This document shows positions 8,502-17,117 of a stretch of DNA of 64,000 nt, in pieces. The stretch lies in NCBI RefSeq assembly GCF_000013645.1, contig NC_007952.1, forward strand, positions 2,356,001-2,420,000. The letters are read 5' to 3'. The notes under the pieces are model-generated. The model did not search any database. It was not told the DNA's origin and saw only the letters and a program-made list of their open reading frames with translations. The translations under genes were made by a program, and so were the position numbers. The DNA is from Paraburkholderia xenovorans LB400 (lineage in GTDB: Bacteria; Pseudomonadota; Gammaproteobacteria; Burkholderiales; Burkholderiaceae). The stretch's first letter is position 1, and every line of letters begins with the position of its first letter.

Positions 8502-10418
8502 TCAGGGCGTCCAGCGATACACCACCATGCTGGAACCGTTGTAGTTGTCTTTCGTGATCACGTACTCGCCCGCGGCACGGAGATAAGCGCGCAGGCCGTA
8601 CATGGAATCGACGTCGTTGCCGACATCCACGGTTGCCGGACTCGAATTGATCAGTGTGGTGACGAGTTGGCCGGTGGTGAGATTGAAGGCGTCGATATTG
8701 GGCACCGTATGCACGTAGCCGACGAACAGATAATTGCCAGCCGCCGTGATCGACTTGGGATTGGCGCTGGTGAGATTGATCACCGGGTCGGGCCGGGTGG
8801 TGTTGCCCGCACTCCAGCCGTGATACACCTCGATTCTCGATTGCATTGCCGTCCAGTCCCAGCTTCCGGCAATGCCTTGCGCAAGAATCATGGTGTCGCT
8901 TTCGGCGAGGTAGATGATGCGCGTGAGCGGCCGGATGCTCTGCGGAATGGAAATCGTGACCGCGGGACCCCATGCCGGTTTTCCATTGCCGTCGAAGCCG
9001 GTCAGCGGATAGTGGTAAATGTGATTCGTCCGGTCAAGACCGGCCCACACGTCGCCTTTGCTGTCGATGCAGAAACCGCCCGTGACCTGGACGTTCGTAT
9101 TGAATGCCGCGCCTGGAATCGACGCATCCGGTATCGCGATGTAGCCGCTCGCCGGATTGAAATGGAAAAAGTAGAAGATGCCGGGGTTCTGTCCGGACGC
9201 CACCAGAATCCGGTTCCCGCCGACCGTCACCAGTTGGCCGAAATGTTCGTCGCGCTGCGTGTCGTTCATGTTCAGGCGCGGGTCGGACGGATACGTGAAC
9301 GGATCCACCGTGTTCGCCACGAACGTGCCACCCGCCGTGCCGGTGTAAATATGCGTGCCGCTATAGAAGTAGGCACCGTCCGTCGATGGGTCCGGTGCTG
9401 CCACCGCCTCGAAATTGAGGGATTGCAGCTTCCATTCGAGATTGCCGGCCGTGTCGTATGCGTGAAGGTCGGTGGCGCCGTTGCGGCCGAGGTCCCAGCC
9501 GCCGCCCCACGGGTTGTTCAGCACATACAGGTTGCCCGCGGCGTCCTTGCCGATGCCGACCACGCGCGTGAAGCGCTTGTCGCCCACCTGCCCCTTGATT
9601 CCGCTGGTGGTGTCGAGATAGCCGCCCTGAATGCCGAACGTGCCGGCCAACGTCGGCGTGCCCGCGATGGCGTAGCGCTTGATGTTCATGTCCGGCCCCT
9701 GGTCGCCGACCATCAGTTGCCCGGACGCTGCATCGAAATACAGCGCGGAAGGCCGCGATGCAGCCGGCATCTGAATGGTGTTCAGCAGCGCCCCTGCCGG
9801 ACTGAATTCGACAATCGCTCCCGCGCTCTGCCGCGCGACCCAGAGATTGCCGGCGTTATCCAGCGCGAGTGCGCCCGGACTCGATACGTTGATGTCCCGT
9901 TGCCAGACACCGTCGGTCGTGAAGACCCGCACGCGATTGCCGAAGAAGTCGCTCGCATACAGCAGCGAGCCCACGGTCGCGAGGCCGGTGATGACATCCG
10001 CATGCGGGATGCCCGTCCACACGCTGACGGGAATGATCAGGTCGCGCGTCTGCGTGGCGCGGTTGTAGCGTCCCACCGAACCGCTGCCGAACGACTTGTT
10101 GTACTGCAATGCCGCGAAGATCGACGTGGCGTTGCCGGTAATGGCACTGCCCTGAAAGTCGGCATGCGTTCCGATCGAACCGATGCTCTGGCCGTTCTGG
10201 TAGATCGCAACGCCGCCCTCGTTTTCGTCCCACAGCGAAGCCGTGTAAATGACGCCTTCGGGCGCGACCCACATTGAGCGCGCGGTGTTACCCACATGTG
10301 CCGCGAGCGTGCCGAACGTGTTCGCCAACCAGTCGGTGGTGTATTGCGCCTGACAGGTCTGCGCGAACATGGCGATCATTGCGCATAAGAAGACGGCACT
10401 GATTCGTTGCTTGATCAT
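8502..10418 (-). CDS. Secreted NHL/SMP-30-like beta-propeller protein
   Basis: This 638-residue protein starts at 10418 with a clear signal peptide (MIKQRISAVFLCAMIAMFAQ, cut near CQA) and a GGAGAG ribosome site upstream. The mature part contains repeated propeller blades of NHL/SMP-30 type, for example ITGLATVGSLLYASDFFGNR, PGALALDNAGNLWVARQSAG and IDSKGDVWAGLDR, with many Asn/Gly/Asp turns. Such proteins are periplasmic or extracellular binding or lactonase-like proteins. No catalytic residues can be assigned with confidence and no neighbour suggests a substrate. Confidence 0.8.
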   Translation of the reverse strand: MIKQRISAVFLCAMIAMFAQTCQAQYTTDWLANTFGTLAAHVGNTARSMWVAPEGVIYTASLWDENEGGVAIYQNGQSIGSIGTHADFQGSAITGNATSIFAALQYNKSFGSGSVGRYNRATQTRDLIIPVSVWTGIPHADVITGLATVGSLLYASDFFGNRVRVFTTDGVWQRDINVSSPGALALDNAGNLWVARQSAGAIVEFSPAGALLNTIQMPAASRPSALYFDAASGQLMVGDQGPDMNIKRYAIAGTPTLAGTFGIQGGYLDTTSGIKGQVGDKRFTRVVGIGKDAAGNLYVLNNPWGGGWDLGRNGATDLHAYDTAGNLEWKLQSLNFEAVAAPDPSTDGAYFYSGTHIYTGTAGGTFVANTVDPFTYPSDPRLNMNDTQRDEHFGQLVTVGGNRILVASGQNPGIFYFFHFNPASGYIAIPDASIPGAAFNTNVQVTGGFCIDSKGDVWAGLDRTNHIYHYPLTGFDGNGKPAWGPAVTISIPQSIRPLTRIIYLAESDTMILAQGIAGSWDWTAMQSRIEVYHGWSAGNTTRPDPVINLTSANPKSITAAGNYLFVGYVHTVPNIDAFNLTTGQLVTTLINSSPATVDVGNDVDSMYGLRAYLRAAGEYVITKDNYNGSSMVVYRWTP

Positions 10419-10834
10419 GAGTGATGCTCTCCGGACAACTATTCCTCGCCAATTTAACCCGGCAGATGTGACAGCACCGGATTGATATGAACATATCTTC
10501 GCGAGTCGACAGAACAATCCATACAGCGCGGCTACAAATAAAAAAAGATAAAAAAAAGGAAACCTCGCAGCAGTCTTTTTTGCGTCGTGCGGACATGGCG
10601 CAATGACGCGAAGATTGCCGGCGCCGTCATTTCGCTGACCGTTTTTACCGATGCGCGCCGCCTGCCGATACCCCTCTTTTCCGCTCTTTACCGGGAACCG
10701 GACTCAGGCGCACAATCTCTGCCGATGTTGCGGTCCGCCGCCGCTACCGATTTTTCGGGCTGTTCGTGCCGGCGCGATATCTGGCGGCAAGCTCACCACG
10801 GCCGCCATGCGCACTCTCTTATTCGGAAAGGCCA
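10419..10834. other. Intergenic region, divergent promoters, no gene seen
   Basis: A 416-bp gap between the divergent NHL gene and the broken cNMP-reductase gene. It contains a strongly A-rich stretch at about 10537-10562, unusual for this genome, which probably carries promoter elements for the NHL gene. No coding sequence or RNA gene was recognised. Confidence 0.5.
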
Positions 10835-12143
10835 ATGAGCAATAAATCGTCAAGCAGACTTGAAGACCTGGTGGCAGGCGGCAGCCGTCACCATCAGATT
10901 TTCCCAAGGCTCGATGAAGCCCAGTTCGCGGTACTGGAGCGCTACGGCGAACGGCGCCGGCTGAAAGCGGGCGACATGCTGTTCGCCGAAGGCGACCGGC
11001 ACATTCCCATGTTCGCCATCGTCTCGGGAACCATCGAGGCAACCCGCGGCGCCGCAGACAAGCGCCACGTTCTGGGCGAGCATGGCCCCGGCAGCTTCAC
11101 CGGCGAAGTGGGCACGCTCGCGGGCCGCGGCGCGGTTGCAACGGCGCGCGCTGAGTCCCGACAGGTTGAACGGCGAGCGGTTCGATGTGGTCGTGGTCGG
11201 TGCGGGGCCGGCCGGTCTCGCGGCCGCGGTCTACGCAGCCTCCGAAGGATTGCGGGTGGCGGTTCTCGACACCAAGGCACCGGGCGGCCAGGCCGGCACC
11301 AGTTCGAAGATCGAAAATTACTTCGGATTCCCGACCGGCATTTCCGGGCAGGCGCTCGCCGGCCGCGGCCTCTCGCAATGCCGCAAATTCGGCGCCGAAG
11401 TCGGCGTACCGATTGAAGTACTCGGTATTGAATGCGAGAGCGCGCCGCCCTTTCACCTGCGCCTCAATTACGACGAGCACGTGTATGCCAGCTCGGTCGT
11501 CATCGCGACCGGCGCGCGCTACCGCAAACCGCTGCTGCCGCGCCTCGAACAATTCGAAGGCCGCGGAATCTACTACAGCGCGACGTTCATGGAAGCCGCG
11601 TTCTGCAACAACGAAGAAGTGGTGATCGTGGGCGGCGGAAATTCAGCCGGCCAGGCCGCCGTGTTTCTCTCGGGGCTCGCGCGTCACGTGCATATCGCGA
11701 TTCGCGGGGACGGACTCAACGCGAGCATGTCGAACTATCTGATCAGGCGGATCGAAGCGACGGCGAACATCACCGTTCATTCGCGCACGCAGATTGTCCA
11801 GCTGAACGGCGAAACGCAACTCGAATCGATCAAATGGGACACGCAGGGGTACATTGAAGAGAAGCCGATCCGCCACGTGTTCCTGTTTCTCGGCGCTCAA
11901 CCGAATACCGGCTGGCTCGGCGATTGCATCGCACTCGACAGGAACGGCTTTGTGCTCACGGGCCCCGATGCGGTTCACCAGTGGCCATCCGAGCGCGCTC
12001 CCTACTATCTGGAGACGAGCCGGCCCGGCATCTTCGCCGTGGGCGACGTTCGCAGCGGTTCGGTGAAGCGCGTCGCGGCGGCCGTTGGCGAAGGCGCCGC
12101 CGCGATCCAGTCGCTCCATCAATATCTGGCGCTCAATCGGTGA
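10835..12143 (+). pseudogene. Broken cNMP-binding / thioredoxin-reductase-like fusion
   Basis: The first frame (from ATG 10835) encodes a cyclic-nucleotide-binding fold (AGDMLFAEGDRHIPMFAIVSG; HGPGSFTGEVGTLAGRGAVA). After about 105 codons it runs out of frame near 11150. From about 11160 the next frame encodes a full thioredoxin-reductase-like flavoprotein (FDVVVVGAGPAGLAAAVYAA; GGQAGTSSKIENYFGFPTGI; NADPH site VIVGGGNSAGQAAVF; C-terminal FAVGDVRSGSVKRVAAAVGE). Intact members of this family are about 550 residues and carry roughly 100 more residues between the two domains. An internal deletion plus a frameshift best explains this. The reductase half lacks the usual CxxC, as the fusion family does. 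The second half could still be translated from an internal start. Confidence 0.75.
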
Positions 12144-12254
12144 GATTCGGCTGGCGGCGCCCGGCAATGCGCAGATCCTGACGCGGTTTCGCGCCCGGTT
12201 CGTCGTCGTCCATCACAGCGACGCGCGCGAACGCACCGCGAAGCACGCTTTGAC

Positions 12255-13109
12255 TCACGCAGCCTGAGTCTTGCGCGCGATCAGCGCTTCCACGGCGCGC
12301 AGGTCGGCTGCCGAAGCCGGCGAGAAGACAACCATGCTCAAGCCTTCGCCGCCGTCCACGGCGAAGGCCGAATATTCGAGCGTGATCGGTCCGGCTTGCG
12401 AGTGGCGCAGGCGTTTCACTCCGACCCAATGACCGCGCACGTCGTTTTCCGCCCAAAGCCGCCGAAAGTCCGCACTGCTGGCCTGCAGTTCGGCGGCGAG
12501 CGCATCGGCTTCCGGCGACCCGCCAATGCGCGCGATATCGATGCGAAAGACCGCGACCGCGGCACGCGCGCTCGCGTCCCAATCCGGCTGGCTTTCGCGT
12601 ATTGCCGGAGCACCGAACAGACGCCTGAGCACATTGCGCTCGCGCGCCGGCACAGCCGCGTAGTCGCCCAGCACGGCGACGGCGGCCGCGTTCCAGGCCA
12701 CCACGTCCCACGTCGGCGTCTTCACAATCGCGGGACTGCTGGGCATGCCGTCCAATACGCGCTGCAAGGCCGGCGTGACTTGGGGGAGCGCAAACGGGCC
12801 GAGTGGCGGCGGCCTCTGCTGGGCCAGAAGAAACAGCATTTCGCGGCCCACGGCGTCGAGTTCCAGTGCCCGCACGAGCCGCTCCAGCACTTCGTTCGAC
12901 GGCGGCCCGCCACGCCCCTGTTCCAGCCACGTGTACCACGCGACGCTGACGTTCGCCCGCGCCGCCACTTCTTCGCGCCGCAGACCCGGCGTTCGGCGCC
13001 GGCCCGGCGCGTCCGGCCCCGGTTGCAAACGCGAGCGACGGTCGCGCAGGAAACTGCCTAATGAAGTGCATGCAGCGCCGGCTGGGTCAGGCAGAGTGTT
13101 GACGGCCAT
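12255..13109 (-). CDS. XRE-family regulator with MmyB-like ligand domain
   Basis: A 284-residue protein with an N-terminal helix-turn-helix (LRREEVAARANVSVAWYTWLEQGRG, near residues 40-75) and a C-terminal MmyB-type domain (VVAWNAAAVAVLGDY; ADFRRLWAENDVRGHWVGVKRLRHSQAGPITLEY). Related regulators bind fatty acids or other small ligands and control a neighbouring oxidoreductase gene. The start at 13109 is chosen because the domain begins directly after it. The perfect palindrome GACAATTGTC at 13120-13129, just upstream, may be its own operator. No obvious target gene lies beside it except the broken reductase. Confidence 0.85.
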   Translation of the reverse strand: MAVNTLPDPAGAACTSLGSFLRDRRSRLQPGPDAPGRRRTPGLRREEVAARANVSVAWYTWLEQGRGGPPSNEVLERLVRALELDAVGREMLFLLAQQRPPPLGPFALPQVTPALQRVLDGMPSSPAIVKTPTWDVVAWNAAAVAVLGDYAAVPARERNVLRRLFGAPAIRESQPDWDASARAAVAVFRIDIARIGGSPEADALAAELQASSADFRRLWAENDVRGHWVGVKRLRHSQAGPITLEYSAFAVDGGEGLSMVVFSPASAADLRAVEALIARKTQAA

Positions 13110-13119
13110 AGAGGATCTC

Positions 13120-13129
13120 GACAATTGTC
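13120..13129. promoter_or_regulatory. Palindrome upstream of the XRE gene
   Basis: GACAATTGTC, a perfect 10-bp palindrome ending about 11 bases before the XRE start codon, is a candidate autoregulatory operator. Short palindromes occur by chance, so confidence is low. Confidence 0.3.
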
Positions 13130-13229
13130 CCGTTGGTCGGAATGCGTGTATTCGCAGCGGGACACAAGGTCCCCGAAACGGCATGCAACGACGCCGCTAC
13201 CGGTACTCTAGCGCGAATGGACGGGTGAT

Positions 13230-13430
13230 TCAGTACTCGACGAGAATGGTCACGCGCCGGTTCGCGGCTCGCGCGGCCGCGTCGTCGCCGATTATCAGGG
13301 GGAAATTGTCGGCGCGGCCAATAGCGGCCATTCTGTGCGCTTCTATGCCTTTGTCCGCGAAGAAGCGAACCACCGCGCCTGCCCCGGGGGACTGCAACGG
13401 AATGCTTCCGACATTTGCGCAGCAATACGT
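13230..13430 (-). pseudogene. Remnant of an OmpA/MotB-type peptidoglycan-binding protein
   Basis: The minus strand encodes VVRFFADKGIEAHRMAAIGR and then AARAANRRVTILVEY before TGA at 13230-13232. This is the classic C-terminal half of an OmpA-like domain (ADxVVxxLxxxGI..RL..xGxG ... NRRVxI). The expected upstream part with the Asp/Arg-rich GHTD motif is missing: the frame reads through unrelated residues and has no plausible start. It is most likely a truncated, non-functional fragment in the gap upstream of the small-peptide genes. Confidence 0.65.
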
Positions 13431-13664
13431 TCAGGAAAATGTAAGAATTTCGTCCCGAATACGATTGTGAAAAAAAATTTGGAATAAGCGGAAACCCGGT
13501 GTGTTTGCCCCTACGTAGACAGCAACAAAAGCCGCATCGCAACTCACGAAACAGATACGCATGCGGTGCTCCTGTCGCAAACAGGTCATATTGTAGTTAG
13601 ACGAAGACGTAGCTTCACTCGAACCGCAAGGTATCTTCAACTCATTTATATTCAGGTATCCAAA

Positions 13665-13814
13665 ATGAAACGCAAACTCTCAATCATCCTCTCGCTGATC
13701 GTCCTCGCTTCGGCAGGCGTTGTTACCCAAGCTTCGGCGAAAGAACACGTTCACACGAGCACGCAGCAGTGCGTCGGTCCCGCAGGTTTCTGCACGCCGT
13801 ACTTCGGCAGCTAA
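13665..13814 (+). CDS. Small exported peptide with CVGPxxFCxxxFGS tail
   Basis: A 49-residue protein. Residues 1-25 form a clear Sec signal peptide (MKRKLSIILSLIVLASAG, cut after QASA), leaving a mature peptide of about 24 residues with HVH near its start and two Cys separated by six residues in the C-terminal CVGPAGFCTPYFGS. The same tail ends the next gene (9 of 14 positions identical), although the rest of the proteins differ. The peptide could form a disulfide loop or bind metal through Cys/His. I recognise no described family. It sits 65 bp before the DUF4148 gene with no terminator between, so the two are probably co-transcribed. Confidence 0.8.
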   Translation: MKRKLSIILSLIVLASAGVVTQASAKEHVHTSTQQCVGPAGFCTPYFGS

Positions 13815-13878
13815 ATACGCACAGTTTTCGGGCAATCGTTGCCTGTCAATTCATCACTTTCCCGAAGGAATTTTTATC

Positions 13879-14229
13879 ATGAAAAAAGCTCTTGTTTGTT
13901 TCGCTCTCGCCGCTGGCGCATTGGCCGCTCCTGTTCTGAGCTTCGCGCAATCGAATGCACCCGTCACCCGCGCCGAAGTGCGTGCCGACCTGGTGCGTCT
14001 CGAACAGGCGGGCTACAACCCCTCGCTGGCGGACGACGCTGACTACCCGGCCGCGATCCAGGCCGCCGAAGCGAAAGTCGCCGCACAAGACGCTCCGCAG
14101 ACGACGCAATCGTCGTACGGTGGCGTGGCGCAGACCGGTAGTTCTTCGTCCGGTATGCGCAGGCATGCGACATCAGATTCCACCTGTGTCGGTCCAGTCA
14201 GTTTCTGCAATGTCTTCTTTGGTAGCTGA
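13879..14229 (+). CDS. DUF4148 protein with CVGPxxFCxxxFGS tail
   Basis: A 116-residue exported protein. The signal peptide covers residues 1-24 (MKKALVCFALAAGALAAPVL, cut after SFAQ), followed by the DUF4148 core (PVTRAEVRADLVRLEQAGYN; DDADYPAAIQAAEAKVAAQ), a small periplasmic family abundant in Burkholderiales. After a Ser/Gly-rich linker the protein ends in CVGPVSFCNVFFGS at residues 103-116, the same tail as the upstream 49-residue peptide. Ordinary DUF4148 proteins, as I know them, lack this ending. The tail therefore looks like an exchangeable module. A GAAGGAA site precedes the ATG, and a strong terminator follows at 14243-14286. Confidence 0.88.
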   Translation: MKKALVCFALAAGALAAPVLSFAQSNAPVTRAEVRADLVRLEQAGYNPSLADDADYPAAIQAAEAKVAAQDAPQTTQSSYGGVAQTGSSSSGMRRHATSDSTCVGPVSFCNVFFGS

Positions 14230-14242
14230 ATGACACGTATCG

Positions 14243-14286
14243 GGAATCCTGTCTCGCCATCCATATCGACAGGATTCCTACTTTTT
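14243..14286 (+). terminator. Rho-independent terminator after the peptide genes
   Basis: The stem GGAATCCTGTC (14243-14253) pairs with GACAGGATTCC (14268-14278) across a 14-base loop and is followed by TACTTTTT. The perfect 11-bp stem and T run end the two-peptide transcript before the receptor promoter. Confidence 0.85.
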
Positions 14287-14570
14287 ATCGGGTAGTCGAA
14301 TAGTTCTCCGGAAAGTCCCTAACTTTGTAAATTCAAAGAGATTCGCTTCGCAAGCCCAAGCCATCGGCAATGTTTGACCGGTCGGCAAGACAAGAACACC
14401 GACACACGATCAAAGCCATCTCCGCGCCGCATCATGCCGCGCGTGACATCCACAGCCACAAGACGCGCAGCACGACGGCGGCTTCCCGATACAGGGCAGC
14501 CGCACGCCTGCGCATTGCGCGTTAGCCATCTCGTCTCACACCTCAAAACCAACGCGCCATTAATTTGTCA

Positions 14571-14598
14571 TTGTTTTCCATGAATGTAATGATATAAC
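14571..14598 (+). promoter_or_regulatory. Predicted sigma-70 promoter of the TonB receptor operon
   Basis: TTGTTT at 14571-14576, a 16-base spacer, then TATAAC at 14593-14598. The -10 matches consensus at five of six positions. The Zur-like palindrome covers the -10, as expected for repression. Confidence 0.5.
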
Positions 14599-14601
14599 AT
14601 T
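14583..14601. promoter_or_regulatory. Putative Zur (zinc uptake regulator) box
   Basis: The sequence AATGTAATGATATAACATT agrees with the core of the enterobacterial Zur box (AATGTTATANTATAACATT) at 16 of 18 defined positions. It agrees with the neisserial Zur consensus TGTTATDWHATAACA at 14 of 15. It overlaps the predicted -10 of the receptor promoter, so Zn-loaded Zur would block transcription and zinc starvation would release it. No zur gene is in the window, and the match is by eye. Confidence 0.65.
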
Positions 14602-14745
14602 CCGGCAACAACCTGAAAGACTACCGTATCCAGAAGGAGAGCCACACCGCTATCCCGGCGCCGCACGCATCAGGCACCCGCGAAAACCGTCGGCCAGAAC
14701 AGAAAAACGCATCCATCCAGTCGCCAACAACTCGAATACATAACG

Positions 14746-17091
14746 ATGAAAAACCGCACACGCGTCTCCTCCGCAGCCCTGCTGCTATTCGCCCTGGCTG
14801 CCCACGTCCATGCCGCAACCGACGAAGGGTCCGTAACCGGTGCGGTCACGGATACCGCCGGCCAACCCGTCAATAACGCCACCGTGATCGTGCAGGACGC
14901 GAGCGGCGCCGCCGTCGGCGAGGCGAAAACGAACGCCGAAGGCCGCTTCGTAATCGCGCATGTGACGCCGGGCACCTATGCTGTCGTCGTCACCGCAACG
15001 GGATTCGCGAGCGGCAACAACATCACGACGACGGGCACCGGCACGCAAAGCGCGGTCAGTGTCAGTCTCGCGAAGAGCGGCACACTCGACGTCCAGGTGA
15101 ATGCGAAGCGACTGGACAGAGCGCGCAACGGGTTGTCGCCGGAGACCGGCAGCAGCGTGTACCGCTTCAGTCAGGCCGATATCGATGCGTTGCCCGCGGG
15201 CCAGGACACGCCGCTCAATCAGGTGCTGCTGCAGGCGCCCGGCGTGGCAAGCGATTCGTACGGGCAATTACACGTGCGCGGAGACCATGCCAATCTGCAG
15301 TACCGCATCAACGGCATCATCATTCCCGAGCCGATCAGCGGTTTCGGGCAGGCGCTCGATACGCGGATCATCGACCAGGTCAATCTGCTGACCGGTGCGC
15401 TGCCGGCACAGTACGGCTACCGCACGGCAGGTGTCGTGGACATTCGCACGAAGACGGGCGAGGCGGGTAACGGCGGCAGCATCGACGTATTCGGCGGCAG
15501 TCACCAGACCCTCAAGACCAGCGCAGACGTGTTCGGCACGCAAGGCCCGTTCAGCTACTACTTCAGCGGCTCACTCGGCGTGAACAACCTCGGTATCGAG
15601 AACCCGACTGCAAGCGCGAACGCCGTGCATGACCATACTCGCCAGGGCGATGCGTTCGGCTATATGTCGTACATCATCAATCCGCTCACGCGGGTGAGCC
15701 TGATGTTCGGCACCACGAGCAACCAGTTCGAAATCCCCAACACGCCCGGTCTGCAGACCAATTTCACGCTCAATGGCAATAGCACGTTCGATTCGAGTCA
15801 GCTGAACGAAACGCAATCGGAGTTGAACAATTTTGCGGTGGTGGCGCTTCAGGGCACCAACGGGGGCGCACTGGACTACCAGGTCGCGCTCTTTACCCGC
15901 TACACGCGAACGCAGTTCAATCCCGACCCGGTGGGCGACCTGCTTTTCAACGGCGTGGCATCGCAGGACTTTCACAGTAACTCGGCCAATGGCGCCCAGG
16001 TGGACACCACATGGCGCCTGAACGACAAGCATACAATTCGCGCCGGCCTCTTCTTCCAGCAGGAGCACGCTGTATTCGACGACAGCGTCAACGTATTCGC
16101 AACGGACGCCGACGGCAATCAGTTATCGGACCAGCCCTTCAATATCCACGACTCGAGCAGCAAAACCGGCTACCTGTACAGCGCCTACGTGCAGGACGAG
16201 TGGAAAATCACCAGCAAGCTCACGCTCAATTACGGGCTGCGATACGACAAGATGGACGAGTATGTCAGCGCGAGCCAGTTGAGTCCTCGCATCGGCCTGG
16301 TCTATGCGCTGACGCCCACCACCACGGTTCACGCCGGCTACGCGCGCTACTTCACGCCGCCCGCGTTCGAACTGTTGTCGGGTTCGACCATCAGCCGCTT
16401 CAATGGCACGACCAACCAGAGTCCGTCGAGCCAGAACGATCCGGTGCAGCCCGAGCGCAGTCACTACTTCGATCTCGGCGTCACGCAACGTCTGGGTTCG
16501 AACGTGACCATCGGCGTGGACGCGTACTACAAGAAATCGACCAACCTGCTCGACGAAGGACAGTTCGGCTCCGCCCTCATTTTCACGCCGTTCAATTACC
16601 AGTACGGACGCGTGTACGGACTCGAGTTCACCGCAAACTATAAGCAGGACAACGTATCTGCCTACCTGAATCTCGCTTACAGCCGCGCACAAGGCAAACA
16701 GATCGACTCGGCCCAGTTCAATTTCGACCCCGACGAACTCGCCTATATCAACAGTCATTGGGTGTATCTCGATCACGACCAGCGCGTCACCGCCTCATTC
16801 GGCGGAACGTACGACCTCGGCAGAACGACGTTCACATTCGACGGACTGGTGGGTAGCGGCTTGAGAAGCGGTTTTGCCAACACCGATCGCCTTCCCGTCT
16901 ATGCGCAGATCAATCTCGGCGTGATCCAGCATTTCAACCAGCCGCTTGTCGGCAAGTTCGATGCGCGCCTGCTGGTCGTCAATGCATTCAATCGCGTCTA
17001 TGAGTTGCGCGACGGATCGGGCATTGGCGTGGGTGCGCCGCAATACGGCCCGCACTTCGCCGTTTACGCCGGCATCACCAAGCATTTCTAA
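14746..17091 (+). CDS. TonB-dependent receptor with N-terminal carboxypeptidase-regulatory-like domain
   Basis: This 781-residue protein has a signal peptide (residues 1-23, ending HVHA), a CarboxypepD_reg-like beta-sandwich at about 27-110 (GSVTGAVTDTAGQPVNNATV; NAEGRFVIAHVTPGTYAVVV), a plug at about 115-245 (LHVRGDHANLQYRINGIIIP; QYGYRTAGVVDIRTKTG) and a barrel ending GITKHF with the expected terminal Phe. The extra sandwich occurs in Oar-, Sus- and ZnuD-like receptors handling peptides, glycans or metals. Its own exbB, exbD and tonB follow directly, and a Zur-like box covers its promoter. The ligand may be zinc, a zinc complex or the small peptides encoded upstream; this is inference. No good ribosome site precedes the ATG. 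Confidence 0.9.
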   Translation: MKNRTRVSSAALLLFALAAHVHAATDEGSVTGAVTDTAGQPVNNATVIVQDASGAAVGEAKTNAEGRFVIAHVTPGTYAVVVTATGFASGNNITTTGTGTQSAVSVSLAKSGTLDVQVNAKRLDRARNGLSPETGSSVYRFSQADIDALPAGQDTPLNQVLLQAPGVASDSYGQLHVRGDHANLQYRINGIIIPEPISGFGQALDTRIIDQVNLLTGALPAQYGYRTAGVVDIRTKTGEAGNGGSIDVFGGSHQTLKTSADVFGTQGPFSYYFSGSLGVNNLGIENPTASANAVHDHTRQGDAFGYMSYIINPLTRVSLMFGTTSNQFEIPNTPGLQTNFTLNGNSTFDSSQLNETQSELNNFAVVALQGTNGGALDYQVALFTRYTRTQFNPDPVGDLLFNGVASQDFHSNSANGAQVDTTWRLNDKHTIRAGLFFQQEHAVFDDSVNVFATDADGNQLSDQPFNIHDSSSKTGYLYSAYVQDEWKITSKLTLNYGLRYDKMDEYVSASQLSPRIGLVYALTPTTTVHAGYARYFTPPAFELLSGSTISRFNGTTNQSPSSQNDPVQPERSHYFDLGVTQRLGSNVTIGVDAYYKKSTNLLDEGQFGSALIFTPFNYQYGRVYGLEFTANYKQDNVSAYLNLAYSRAQGKQIDSAQFNFDPDELAYINSHWVYLDHDQRVTASFGGTYDLGRTTFTFDGLVGSGLRSGFANTDRLPVYAQINLGVIQHFNQPLVGKFDARLLVVNAFNRVYELRDGSGIGVGAPQYGPHFAVYAGITKHF

Positions 17092-17117
17092 TCTGTCACG
17101 CAGCATTGAGGACGGTC

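Larger units (their letters stand above)
14287..14745. other. Leader and control region of the TonB receptor
   Basis: Some 459 bp between the peptide terminator and the receptor ATG. It contains the inverted repeat CTTTG/CAAAG near 14324-14339, the promoter and Zur-like box at 14571-14601, and about 140 bases of leader. The leader has a strong Shine-Dalgarno sequence (AAGGAGAG, 14634-14641) with no start codon at a usable distance. No supported coding sequence was found. Confidence 0.6.

Noticed and set aside
8667..10277. 536-codon + strand frame opposite the NHL gene
   Set aside because: Shadow composition (Arg, Ala, His) and no motif; the minus strand has a signal peptide and propeller repeats.
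13430..13664. Zur box upstream of the small peptide genes
   Set aside because: Searched by eye for TGTTAT-N3-ATAACA-like sequences; none found, so common zinc control of peptides and receptor is unproven.
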